Assembly: GCA_029339195.1 (NCBI GenBank)
Contig: JAPTJF010000078.1
Coordinates: forward strand, 1 to 64,000
Source: Micractinium sp. NFX-FRZ
Lineage: Eukaryota > Chlorophyta > Trebouxiophyceae > Chlorellales > Chlorellaceae
Length of the DNA stretch: 64,000 bases
Direction of reading: 5' to 3'
A model generated the notes under the pieces. The model ran no database searches. It was not told the origin of the DNA and saw nothing but the letters and a program-made list of their open reading frames with translations. The stretch's first letter is position 1. Each line of letters starts with the position of its first letter. A program made the translations under genes and the position numbers. Below, one piece after another: positions 46,606-57,800 of this stretch.

Positions 46606-48297
46606 ATGGCTCTCTCCTTCCCCGGACGTGCGTTCACGGACGACTTCTTCTCGCCATTCTTTGGGTCCACTCTGGGTTTCCCAGACATCACCCGGGACAT
46701 GCAGCGTTCCCTTGCTCCACTGGAGCAGCAGCCCATGGCGCTGGCAACCCGCGGCATGCCCGTTGACGTGGTGAGTGGGGCGCTGGTGAACGTCTCGGAA
46801 AGTGTCGGGAAGTGTGTAGAAGCGTGCCAAGGGCGGGGGGTTGAGCGGCAGGCCTGCCGCCCAGACGCGGCGCCCAACCCTCTCCGGCGACTTCCGCACA
46901 CTGCCGTCAGCTCCGCTGTCATGCCTAGCCTGCCAATGCCCAAGGGACCTCTCTCTCACCACAGCCGTTTGGATGTCTGGGAGACCCGCTGCACAACAGG
47001 ACCACTGCCCGCCAGCCCCACCCTGCGGCAGCCCATGTGCTTTGGGCCGCTCGCCGCTCACTGCTCACCGCTCACCGCTCACCGCCTGCCATGCTATAAC
47101 CTCCTTCCGCCGCAGGTGGAGAAGGACAACGCCTTTGAGGTGAAGGCCGACATTCCTGGTGTGTCCAAGGAGGACATCAAGGTCACGGGTAAGAGGGGGC
47201 AGCAGGGGAATGATGGTGATGATGATCGAATGATTGGGATTGATGAAGTGGGCTCACTAATGTTGTGCCCCCTCCGCTCTGATGGCTCCTCCAGCCTCTG
47301 TTGCCCCGCCCCCCGGCTCTGCTGCTACCCAAACTCACCCCAGCCCAACCAAGCCAACCAAAGCTGAAGCGAGTCCGTCCCTCTGTCTGCCACTGCCGCT
47401 ACCATGCTCTTCCCCCTCCCACAGTGGACAAGGATGTGCTGCGCATCAATGTGGAGACCAGCTCTGAGAAGCAAGAGGAGAAGGAGGAGGAGGGGCGCAA
47501 GTGGCACCGGTGAGCAGCTGGGGGGGCTGGGGGCAAGGGCGTAAAGGGCGTAAAGGGGGCAAAGGGGGTAAGGGAGGAGGCAGAAGGGCCTGGCTGATGG
47601 GAGGCGGCAGAGGGGTCGAGACCGGCGGCAGAGGCAGCAGCTCAGGCGAAGCAGCAGAAACAGGGCAGTTGATCAGTGGTGGCAGCACTACCAGCCATAC
47701 CACGCTGCTGCAAGAGGAGCAGCCAGCTTGTGCTCTGTGTTCACTGTCCACTGTGCACGCCCGTGCCTCACCACGCCTCCCCTCTGCCCCATCCCCCCCA
47801 CCGGCCCATCCCGCAGCTACGAGCGGAGCAGCCAGTTTGTGGGGCGCGCGCTGCGCATGCCGGAGGGCGCTGACATGGACAAGATCCGCGCCCGCTACGA
47901 AAATGGCGTCCTCATGCTGGACGGTGAGTGGGGAACCGCTGTGAATATTTAACTGGGGAAGGGTGATGAGGAGGTGGCAGGCGGGCAGGCGCGAGGTTGG
48001 TGCCCACTGCACCTGAAGATTTTGTCGCGGTCCCCAAGCATGTCCGGCATGTCCGGCATGGGGGGCCTGCCAGTCAGCGCCTGCACCTGTTGGCTGCCTG
48101 CCACCCTGCCTGCCCACCCTGCACACATCAGCCTGCCTCGCTTGCGACGACAGCCATCTCCCTGGCCCCGTCCTGACCCCACCCCGCCCTGACCCCCTCC
48201 CATCCTGCCTCTCCCCCCACCCCTGACCTCCCTGCCTGCAGTTCCAAAGAAGGAGGTGAAGAAGGAGGAGCAGACCAAGCGCATCACCATCGGCTGA
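46606..48297 (+). CDS. HSP20: Small heat-shock protein, HSP20 family
   Basis: Predicted 161-residue alpha-crystallin domain chaperone that binds unfolding proteins. Exons: 46606-46770, 47116-47188, 47425-47509, 47817-47923, 48242-48297. The N-terminus has PFFGSTLGFPD and MPVDV; the alpha-crystallin domain begins VEKDNAFEVKADIPGVSKED and continues VLRINVETSSEK, KWHRYERSSQFVGRALRMPE, and ARYENGVLMLDVPKKE. The C-terminus TKRITIG carries the I-x-I motif used for oligomer assembly. Length and motifs match plant cytosolic class I/II-like sHSPs; no transit peptide is visible. Poly(A) signal TGTAA at 48782-48786 gives a 3' untranslated region of about 485 bases. Confidence 0.9.
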
Positions 48298-49359
48298 ACC
48301 GCTGCGAGCCAGGCACGCAAGCCAAGGCCCGCAGCCGGCTGTGAGTTGCCCTCGGCTGTGGCCCTCCTGTTGAGCGGCAGTGTGTGACCATCCATCCGTG
48401 CGCCTGCCTGGCCATGCCCCCCCCCCCAAGTCCCTGTTTCCAACGCAGTACCAACGTGCCCATAGTGTGTGCTAGCCCTGGGCGCCTCGGCTCTCCATAA
48501 AACAAGCCCCCAGCTGCGCCCATCCGTACAGAACGAACCCCTCTCTACTCCCTCCTTACACAAGTGCCCCCTCAACCTTATGTCATGTATACGGCGCCCT
48601 TTTATCAACACACTTTCCACAGACCCGTCCCGTCCCCTTGATCCCAGTTTTGCCTACCCAGTTGCAACTCAAGCCCATGCTTCCCCACGCACATGGGGTT
48701 TTTCTGAAGCCTGTTGAGCGCCTGATCCTGGCATTGTGTAGCGCCTATGCCGTGCCATGCATGATGCGACCTGCTTAAGCTTGTAAGTCGGCTTTGCTGG
48801 CCAGGCCAAACAGAGGGCACAGAACTTGTTTCGCGCGAGCTTTGGGATGAGTACATATAGAGGACAAACGCAGAATTCAACTGCCTGCCGAAACTTCACA
48901 GGCATGGGAGGTCCACTGCGCAACAGCAGGTGTCACCTGGAAACCTCCTTTCGAGCATCCTCCTCTGCTGCCCCCAGCTTCAAGCCCCCTGTCCCTGTCC
49001 CCCAACCTTCCCGTGTCGCATCCTGCCAAGGTCCGCAGGAAAGCAACAGCTTTGCGAGAATGCAACACACCACGCCACAAATCCTGTCTCGCCACCAGCG
49101 CCTGCCCCAGGTGCGTCACTGTGTCATGTTCACAGGGTGAGGTTTTGAGAGCAACACCACGGGCAGCACACAACCACCTGCCTGCTGCACATCGCTGTCA
49201 TCCTCTCCCGCTCCCGGCCTCCAGCACCGCTCTGGCACCGCTCGATCGAGGCCACACCTCGCCGACAGCGGTACACCTTGCGCAGCTCCGTGCTGTGCCG
49301 GTTTACATCAACCTCAATTCGACAGGAAGAGCTGCCACGCTGGGGCACCCGCCCCACCC
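48298..49359. other. Convergent intergenic region
   Basis: Between the HSP20 stop and the stop of the minus-strand CSPP1-like gene. It holds the HSP20 TGTAA (48782-48786) and, for the minus-strand gene, TTACA at 49303-49307 (about 53 bases past its stop). No coding region is supported. Confidence 0.5.
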
Positions 49360-50503
49360 TCAGCTGGGCCAGTTGCCAGCAGGCACGTCTGCCGAGCCGG
49401 CGGCACCCATCAGCCCCGCCCAGCTGCTGCGCCTGCGCGCGCTGCCCCCAGCCGTGCCCGCCCTGCTCTGCTGCTGCTGTTGCTGCTGCTGCCGGGCGAG
49501 CGGCGGCAGGTGAACGGGCGTCGAGTGGCTGCTCTGCCGGCTGAAGGGCACATCAAGCAGCAGCTGCTGCCAGGGGCCTGCCAGGCCAGCTGCCGGCGCG
49601 CCTGGGTCCTCTTCTGCTGCAGCGGCACCCTGCTGGCCGCCACCACCCATGCTGCCCCGCAGGCTGCTGCCGGGCGCCTGCAGCTGCCCCAGCTCTCCCT
49701 TCAGCAGGGCCGGCTGCGGGGGGAACGTGAGCGTGCTGCGCCGTGGCAGGCCCAGCGGCTCTGCAACGCTGCTCTGCATGCGTGACGCCAGCTGCACCAC
49801 CGGCGGGTGGGCCTCAGCCAGGAGCGACACGCCGCCCTTCAGCTGCAGCCCGCTGCCCCTGGCGCTGGGAGGCCTGCAGGTGGGGAGACAGGCGGGACAT
49901 GGCATGGGATGGACTGCTGTGATACAGAGCGCTCTGCGGCAGGAGTACCTGTTGCCTCTGCAAGCCAGGGCCCCCGCTTGCGGCAGGGACTCCGCTGCTG
50001 CCCTCGCATCACATCACATCACATCACATCACATCACATCACATCAACCCGGCACCTGGCCTAGCCTGGCCTCCACTCTCCAGCCTACATCGAAACAAGC
50101 CCCACACCTGGAGTGGTTGATGGAGTCTCGGATGTTGAGCACGCCACGTGTCTCATAGACGGGCATCCCACCAGCCAGCGGCAGCCTGCCTGCTGCCGCC
50201 TGCTGCTGCGCTGCCATGCCAGCGGGCCCAGGACTGGGCGGGTGCTGCGCCCACGGCGGCGGCTGGGCCAGCGGGGGTGGAGGTCCGTAGGGCCCCTGCT
50301 GCTGCTGCTGCGGGGCCAGCCAGGGAGGGCCGGGCCCCAGCGGCGGCCCTGCTGTGCTTGGCATCGGGGGCAGCTCCTGTTGCACCGCCCATGGCGGCTG
50401 CACCGTGGGCGGCCCTCCGTATTGGGGCGATGCCGGACCCCACTGCGGCGGCCCCAGTGCTGACAGGGAGAGCAGGGGCTGCAGCTGCAGCGGCGGCATG
50501 AAG

Positions 50504-50566
<63 letters not shown>

Positions 50567-53500
50567 ATGGGCATCTGAGCGGCCCACCCAGGCATGGCGG
50601 CGTACATGGGTAGGGGCATAGGTGCACCCCAGGGCTGCTGCCAGGGCATCCCTGCCGCAGGCATCTGCATCAACGGCAGCGGCCCCGCCATCATGCCAGG
50701 CCCAGCCATCCAGGGCGGCTGGCCCCCAGGCGGGCCTTGCATGCTGCTGCTGCCGGGAGACGTGGCAGGTGGACCGTTGCCTGGGTGGCCATGGGCCTCG
50801 CGTGACTGCCTGAGCTGGTTGCCGTCGCCCCGCTCAGCTGGCGGCGGCGCATCCAGCCCACCCTGCTGCCAGGACCCAGAGCCGTGCGACTGTAGCCCAG
50901 CCGGACGATGCTGCTCTTGCTGCTGCTCTTGCCCCTGCTCCTGCTGCTGCTCCTGCCGCTGCTTCTGCCGCTGCTCCTGCTGCTGCCCGGGGCCCTGCTG
51001 CTCCTCCCCAGCTGAGGAGGCCGGCCTCCGGGGCGGCGGCCCCTTCACCCTGATGTCGATTCCCGGCACCTTGTCGTCAGGCTCCACCATGCCGCCCCTG
51101 CCCGCCTCGCTGGCCTGCTGCGCCTGCTGCGCCTGCTGCACCTGCTGAGCTCGCCTCCCAGCAGGGGGCGCCTTGAACTTGACTGTGATGCCGCCAGAGT
51201 CCAGCGTCTCGGTGTTGCTGGCCTGCAAGAGGGCAAGAGGGCCAACACAGTACAAGTGTTGATTACGGTTGTAATTCTTGGGCATAAATGCAAGCAACGG
51301 CACTGCAGATGGCACACTGGGCACACCAGCAAGCGGCACGCACACAGGCCCCCAGCAGCATTCACCATGCACAGCCCAAGCCACTGCCATCTCTACTCGC
51401 CTCTTCCCCACCATCACACACACCACCAACACACTCCCAACCCACTTGCCTCCCTGGCTGCCTGCTTGGAGCGGGTCTTGGCCTGGTCTGCATCAAACTG
51501 CTGCCGCATGCGCTCCTGCTCACGAGCCAGCCGCGCCTCCTCCGCCGCCTCCTCCTCCAGCCGCCTGCACATGGCGGGGCGGGGTGCAGGGTGGGGGCAG
51601 GCTGAAGGCCAGCGTGACACTCGCTTGCACAGCGCAGCTGGTGGTGGCTTTGCTTTCTACGCAAGCAAACATGGCACAGCTCAGCATGGCACAGCACAGC
51701 GTGGCACAACCAAGCATTCCACGGCCACCGCACAAGGCAGTGCTTGCGGCGCAGCAGCAGGGTCCCCCACCTGCGCTGCTCCTCCGCCTTGAGGCGCGCC
51801 TTCTCCTCCACCTGCGCCCGCAGCGCCGCCTGGAACTCTGCCTGAGTGCGCGCCCGCCGCTCCGCCTCGCTGGCAGTCATGTAGGGCCTGTCAGAGCGCA
51901 GGCGCACCGTCATGGTGTCGGTGCCGCCGCCGGGGGCAGGCACCGTGAGTGTGCCGTTGCGGGGCTGCGAGTAATGTGCAGCACCACTCCCAGGGGAGGG
52001 TCCGCTGGGGCCGGCAGAGCCAGGCCAGCTGGGGCCTGCCGACTGGAGCTGGCCAGGTGGGTGCTGCTGGGATGAGGCAGGCGGCCAGCCTGCGTGCTCC
52101 CCGCCGGGTGCTTGCACATGCTGCCAGTCACCAGAAGGCTGCCTGGCATGCGACGGCGGCACGGCGGGCTGCTGCTGGTAGCGTCCTTGCCCTCCCGGCT
52201 GGTCCTGCCAGCCTGCAACCGAGGATGGCTGGCGCTGCAGGTGCGGCATTGCCGGCCCAGCTGCCGCAGCGCTGCCGTCCTGCCAAGCGCCGTGGTCGGC
52301 AGCAGGAGCCGCCCCATGGGGGTGCTGGGGCTCCCAGTGGGCTGGGATCTCGCCACTGCCGTGCCCCTCCAGCTGATCACCTTGAGCGGCCTGCGCCTGA
52401 CGCTGCCGCATCTGCAGCCACAGAAGTGAGCAGCAGTTGGGCAAGCACGCGCTTGGGCACGCATCGAAAGGCAACTGACTGCCTTGTTTTATTGGGTTTA
52501 GTGAAGTTGTCCTTGTCATTCACTCGTAACACTCATACAGAAGTCATGGGTGGCAGCCAGCCCCGCACCTTGTTGAGGTCGGTGATGGGCCGCCCATCTG
52601 CATCCCTGAGCGGCCCGCTCCCGCCGCCGTAGTTGCCCGCTGCCGCGCGCCTCGACAGCTGCTCCGCCTCTTGTGCCTTCTTCACCTCGGAGGCCCGGTC
52701 CAAGGCCCGCTCCTGCACCGGGGGCAGCAGCCCAGGGGGGCGTTGGCTTGGGCAGCACACTTTGGACAGCTTCTGTAAAACAAAGCTGCCGTGGGGCACA
52801 CACAGCTGCAGCGCTATTGATTGAGCTCAGGGGTGAGCTCAGCTTAGCAGTCATCTGCTCCAGCGCACGCAGCGCCCTCTCCTGCAGCTTCCTAAGACCC
52901 CCAGCAGCCCACCTGGCGGCGCCGCTCCTCCTTGTCCCGCATCTGGCTCTCCAGATCAGCCTTGTAAGCAGCCCGCTTCCTGTCCACAGCCTCCCTGCCT
53001 TCCGCCGCCGTCCGCCCATCACCCATCCCAGCCAGCCTCCCAGCAACGCCGCTGGCATGCGGCGCAGCTGCAGCCGGCGTTGCTGCAGCGTGGCCGCCCA
53101 CCGCCCACGGCGGCGGCCCTCGCGCCGGGTCGGCAGCATCGCTCAGCAGGCGCAGGCTGCGGCCCCTGGAGAGCGGCGGCGGGGCGTTCTGCAGGTCGTT
53201 GCCAAAGGGCGCATGCGCCACCACCGGCTGCCAGGGGTGCTGCTGCTGCAGGGCGCCAGCCGGGGGCTGCATGTGGTCAGTGCCAAATGGCGCGTGCAGC
53301 ATGCTGCCGCCTGCTTGCTCATAAGAGGTGGTGGCACCAGCTGAGAACAAGCTGCCGCGAGGCGGGTAGCCTGTTGGGGCTGCCCCCAGCGGCAGGAGCT
53401 GCTGAGGGGCTGGTGAGCGGAAGAGCCCAGGCCCGCCCTCCTGCTGCTGCTGCCAGGCGTTGGGAGCAGGTTGCCAGCCGCCTGCCCCTGCTGCACTCCT

Positions 53501-53612
53501 ATCTGCGCCTGTGGGTGCATGCCCATGCTGCTGCTCGGGGGCAGGCCAGCCCATCGGCGCTGCTTGTGCCCACTGTGCTTCCTGCTGCTGCTGCTGTTGG
53601 TGGTGGTGGTGT

Positions 53613-53656
<44 letters not shown>

Positions 53657-54094
53657 TGCCTGCCAACCCGCATTCCACTCATCGCTGTGCTGCCGCGTTA
53701 TAATGTGGTCCGCCGCTGCACGAGCACCCGCGTTGCCGCCGGTATTTGGTGTTCCGCCGGGCAGCACCGCGCTACTTGCAGCCTGCCGCAGCTCCAGCAG
53801 CGCCGCCGACTGGCGCAGGCTATTTGAGCGCTCCCGCTGGCGTGCCGCCTCCTTGGCGGCAATCTGTTGCCGCAGTTCAGCGGCGTAGTCCAGCTGCCGC
53901 TGCTGCGCCAGCGCCTGCAGGGGAGGGCGCAGGCGGCGGCGGTGGACGTCCACTGGTCTCCGCCGGGGCGGCTGCGCGACATCCCATATTCCCTAAAGCT
54001 CACTCACCTTTGAGGGGCTGCCGTTGTGCGCAGGGGACGGCTGCCCTATTCCTAACAGCTCCCGCACGTTGTCCCGCTGCGCCGGGTAAGGCAT
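49360..54094 (-). CDS. CSPP1-like protein (centrosome and spindle pole associated)
   Basis: Predicted 1206 residues. Exons: 54008-54094, 52913-53914, 52569-52712, 51771-52411, 51447-51564, 50108-51222, 49360-49873; all phases agree. The protein repeats the pattern Y-x-x-x-L-x-x-Q followed by charged helix: LDYAAELRQQIAAKEAARQ (exon 2 start), AYKADLESQMRDKEERRRQ (exon 2 end) and EFQAALRAQVEEKARLKAEE (exon 4 end). Between them GGGSGPLRDADGRPITDLNK matches the GGGG-P-RD-x-x-G spacer of CSPP1. These features are typical of CSPP1, a microtubule-binding protein of spindle poles and ciliary bases. Long Gln/Pro/Gly regions fill exons 2, 4 and 6, with CAG-encoded polyQ runs. Intron 5 begins GC (GAG/GCAAGT), and the nearby GT alternative breaks the frame. 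Role is inferred from motifs. Confidence 0.7.
50005..50046 (-). repeat. ACATC pentanucleotide microsatellite
   Basis: About eight copies of CACAT/ACATC in the last intron of the CSPP1-like gene. Confidence 0.9.
50504..50567 (-). repeat. CAG repeat encoding polyglutamine
   Basis: About 21 uninterrupted CTG triplets on the plus strand are read as CAG on the coding strand of the CSPP1-like gene, giving a pure glutamine tract. A second, interrupted CAG tract (with CAC giving His) lies at 53585-53653 in the same gene. Confidence 0.9.
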
Positions 54095-54887
54095 CTGGAT
54101 TGCTATGTGGGCTGCACAGATGGATTCGGCTGCGCCCGACAGGTCCTAGGGCAGTCAGCGCTGAAGAATTGGTAACATGTGCTTCAGAGTTTGAAGCTCG
54201 CCACCAGTGCCTGACAAACTGCAGCAGCAAGTATGTTACAATTGTCACGCCCCACAGCAACGCCTTGCACCGAGACGCCACATCCTTCAAAGCACTCAAA
54301 GCACTCAAAGCGCTCCCCGCAGCCATTACGCTGTGAGACGCGTGCAGGTGCTCTTCAATTGCTACAGAACTTCTGCAATATCGGTGCGCACAGCCTCAGC
54401 GCTTGCAGAAGCAAGGGCGATCTCGTGTCACGCGTCTGCCAGGGCCCACTCTGGCTGCTGTGCCTCGCTGCGCCTCTGGGAGCAGCGCGAGCGCAGAGCA
54501 AGGGCTCTGGTTGGGGGCAGAGCGGGACACCTTTGCCGCGAGGCCTCAGATCGGCCTCAAGTAAGTGCTCGACAAGGCCGGAACTCGCTAGGGCTTTTGG
54601 TTGAGATGCATGTCGACGTGGGTGCCGAGATTCCAGCCCGCGGCCCGGCCCTTGGACTCTTGGATGGGCCCGCCGCCTGTGCGCCGCCGCTCGGCACGCG
54701 CCCGCTTTCTGGCAGTCCAAAAGTAGTGGCGCTATGCTTCCGACATGTTTTTCGACTGCCGTCCCACCCCATAGGCCGCCAGCCTTCCAAGTACTGCGGC
54801 AGACCTGAAGAGACAAGCCAGGTTCTCAGCGGCGCCCGCGCTCCTCGCTGCACCTGCTCCCTGCAACGTGCCCGGTAGACAGTCGCC
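54095..54887. promoter_or_regulatory. Upstream region shared by a divergent gene pair
   Basis: About 790 bases between the CSPP1-like (-) and ENTH-ArfGAP (+) start codons. It contains a 9-base direct repeat (AAAGCACTC / AAAGCGCTC) at 54289-54316. No TATA box and no supported coding region were found. Confidence 0.4.
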
Positions 54888-57800
54888 ATGGCCAGCCAGA
54901 GCAGCGACTCGGTTGGCAGCTGGATCCGGGACTACACCACGGCACTCAAATATGGCAGGTCAGTGGCTCCCATGTCCGCCCATCGCTAGCGCGCCCGCCA
55001 GCTGGCCCCCCGGTCGTGCGGCTCCAGGCTCCCGTGCAGGCCCTGCCCCAGCCCTGCCTTCCGTTGACGCCACCCCTGGCCCTCCACCCCTGGCCCTCCC
55101 CCTGCACCCCTTCTCCTCCCCGCAGCTTCAAGCCCTTTTCCATCCCCGAGCGCAAGGTGCGGGCGGCCACGCGCAACCAGGCGTGGGGCCCCACCGGCAC
55201 TGAGCTGGCAATGGTGGCTGAGATGACGCACTCGCCCACAGAGTGCGCCACCGTGCTGCGTGTGGTGGACCTGCGCCTGGGCTACCCGCCGCACAAGTGG
55301 CGCAACGTGTACAAGGTCAGCGCCGGGAGGTGGTGGGGGGGTGGGAGGGGTGATTAGGGAGAAGTGCCAGGAAGCGCATTCAACAAAGTGGGCTTGTTGG
55401 ATATTTCAGCCGCACCAGGTGCGGCGTTGAGGTTGGCAGCCAGGCATCATTCGCTATGAAAGCTTTCCACTGCCTGCTGCAAACCGCTGCGCCCTTCTGC
55501 CGCCATGCGCACGCCATGGCTCAACCGTTTGCTTGCATCCCCCATGCTCCACACCCCACCCCTCCACAGGGCCTCACCGTGCTCGAGTACCTGCTGCGCC
55601 ACGGCAGCGACGCCTGCGTGTCCTCGGCACGTGCCGGCACCACCACCGCCCGCCTCGAGTGGCTCTCAAACGGCTTCCACTACATCAGCCCCGAGGGGCG
55701 GGACCTGGGCATCAACGTGCGGCACAGGTACAGTGGTCATGCACAGTGGGCGGTACAGCATGCAGGCCGGGTGGGACACATGTACTGCTTCAGCCTCTGC
55801 ACAGTGGGCGGCGCAGCGTGCAGCACAGTGCAGGGGGGCGGTGTGGCAGGCTATGTCACGAATGGCCGGCCTGTGGCAGGCGGTGCGTGAGTGTGGGGGG
55901 GCGTGCCGTGCAGCGCAGGCCACTGACTGAACAGCCTTCCGCCACCGCGGCCTGCCCCCCAGCACTGGCCCCTCACTGCCTGCCCTCCTGCTCACCTCTG
56001 CTCGCCTCCCAAGGCGCCTGCCTCCCTATTGCTGCTGTCACGAGTGCGGGCACAGCTCACGCCACTAGCAGCAAGTCTGTTGTGCTGCTCTGGCTGCTGC
56101 TGAAAGGCAGGTGCTGTGCTGGGGTGCCTCCCTCCTTGCAGGGCCCAGGCCATTCTGGCGCTGCTGCGGGATGAGCAGCGGCTGGCGGCAGAGAGGGAGG
56201 CGCACGCCAAGAAGCGCGGCGCCTACCAGGGCTTTAGCAGCTACGACGTGATGGCGCAGGGGGGCCAGCCGGGCGAGGCAAACGGCTGGCACGTAGCGGA
56301 GCAGGTGCGGGCAGCCATGTGGCACGCCACTGGGCGGGCAGGCGAGCGGGCGTTTTTGTTACACTTGTAGTTTTAGGAGGCAGCAGCTTGATTCTCAACG
56401 CAGGCAACAGTGCTGGTGCAGAGAGCAGGCGCAGGTAGCCCACGCGGACGCCTGCCTGTACGCGGACGCTCCTCCTCACGCCTTGACCTCTGCCCCTCCT
56501 TGTTACACCCCTGCAGGATGGCGGCCACCTGGCCAAGGACGGTGGCAAGGAGAAGCAGCCGGGCAGCCCGGACTACCGGGAGCGGGACGCGCAGGACGGC
56601 GCGCTGCGCGCTGCGGGGGAGACCAAGGGCGTGAGGTGCGCGCAGCGCTGTGCTGTGCTGTGCTGTGCCAGGCTGTGGTTGCTTGCGGAGCTTGGTGTGT
56701 GGGGCAGGGCCCCAGTGGGGCTGGCAAAGGGAGGCTGCAGTGAAGTCCGGCTGGCATCTCCTGCCTGCCAGCCCAGATGGCTGCCCGCCGCACCGCCTCC
56801 CCCATGTATTCTCCCCTTGTTGCCGATGTGTTCTGAACTGGGTGTCTCTTCAACTTCTTGGGCTGCAGCATGGAGGAGAACCAGCGTTACCTGGCCGCCC
56901 TCAAGCGCCTGCTCGACCTCCCCGCCAACCGCGCCTGCGCCGACTGCGCGGGCACTGACGCCGGCTCCCGCCCCACCTGGGCCTCGATCAACTGCGGCGT
57001 CTTCATCTGCATGCGCTGCGCCGGGGTGCACCGCGGGCTGGGCGTGCACGTCAGCAAGGTGAGCGCAGCGTGCAGAGCAGGGGGGGCAGAGGTAGCATTG
57101 GGGTGGGGCAGTACGGGCAGTACGAGCGGGAGGAGCTGGTGCAGGGGAGCACGGAGGGATCTGCAGGCAAGCAGCCAGACTGGCAGGCTTGAGGTGAAGG
57201 CACTGCCCGCTTCCGCATGCTGCCCCACCTGGCTGCCTGGGCAAGTGTAAGCTCCCTCCGGCCCTCACCCACACTCTCCCGCCCCTGCGCCCTCACCATC
57301 CCCACCCCTGCCATGGCGCCTCGCCCCTGCCCCACTCCCCGCAGGTCCGCTCCTGCACCTTGGACACCTGGCTGCCGGAGCAGGTCGAGTTCATGGCACG
57401 CACCGGCAACGTCTTGGGCAACGCCTACTGGGAGGCCGGGCTGACCGCCAAGCCCCGCAAGTTTGGCGCCCTGCAGGGTGAGTGCCAGAGCGCCTGCAGC
57501 AGTGGGGGGTGATGGCAGGTGAAAGGGGGCATGGGTGTATGTGCTAGCCCCAGCCCCTGGGGTCGGGCCCGGCAGGCTAAGTGAGACAGGGGGAGACCAC
57601 GCAGCTGAATCTGACCTGGGTAGTCCCTCTATCCCACCTCTGGGGGGGAGTGGGTGCCGCTGCCTTCCCCGGGCCGCATGCAGAGGCCTGCCCGCGCCTC
57701 AAACCTGTGCAAAAGGAGTGTATTTTTCCTCTGCCTGCTGCCTTTTATCGAACCAACTGAACCTATCTTGCTCTGACCGTCCCCCGTATGTGCAGACGTG

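Noticed and set aside
49360..49905. Last CSPP1-like exon as an independent small gene
   Set aside because: Its acceptor and phase join exactly to the preceding exon (AG/G CCT), and it has no own start in a good context.
56517..57058. Two separate genes, an ENTH gene and an ArfGAP gene
   Set aside because: No stop codon, poly(A) signal or promoter is visible between the domains, and the exon 5-6 join is phase-correct. Left open in the finding for testing.
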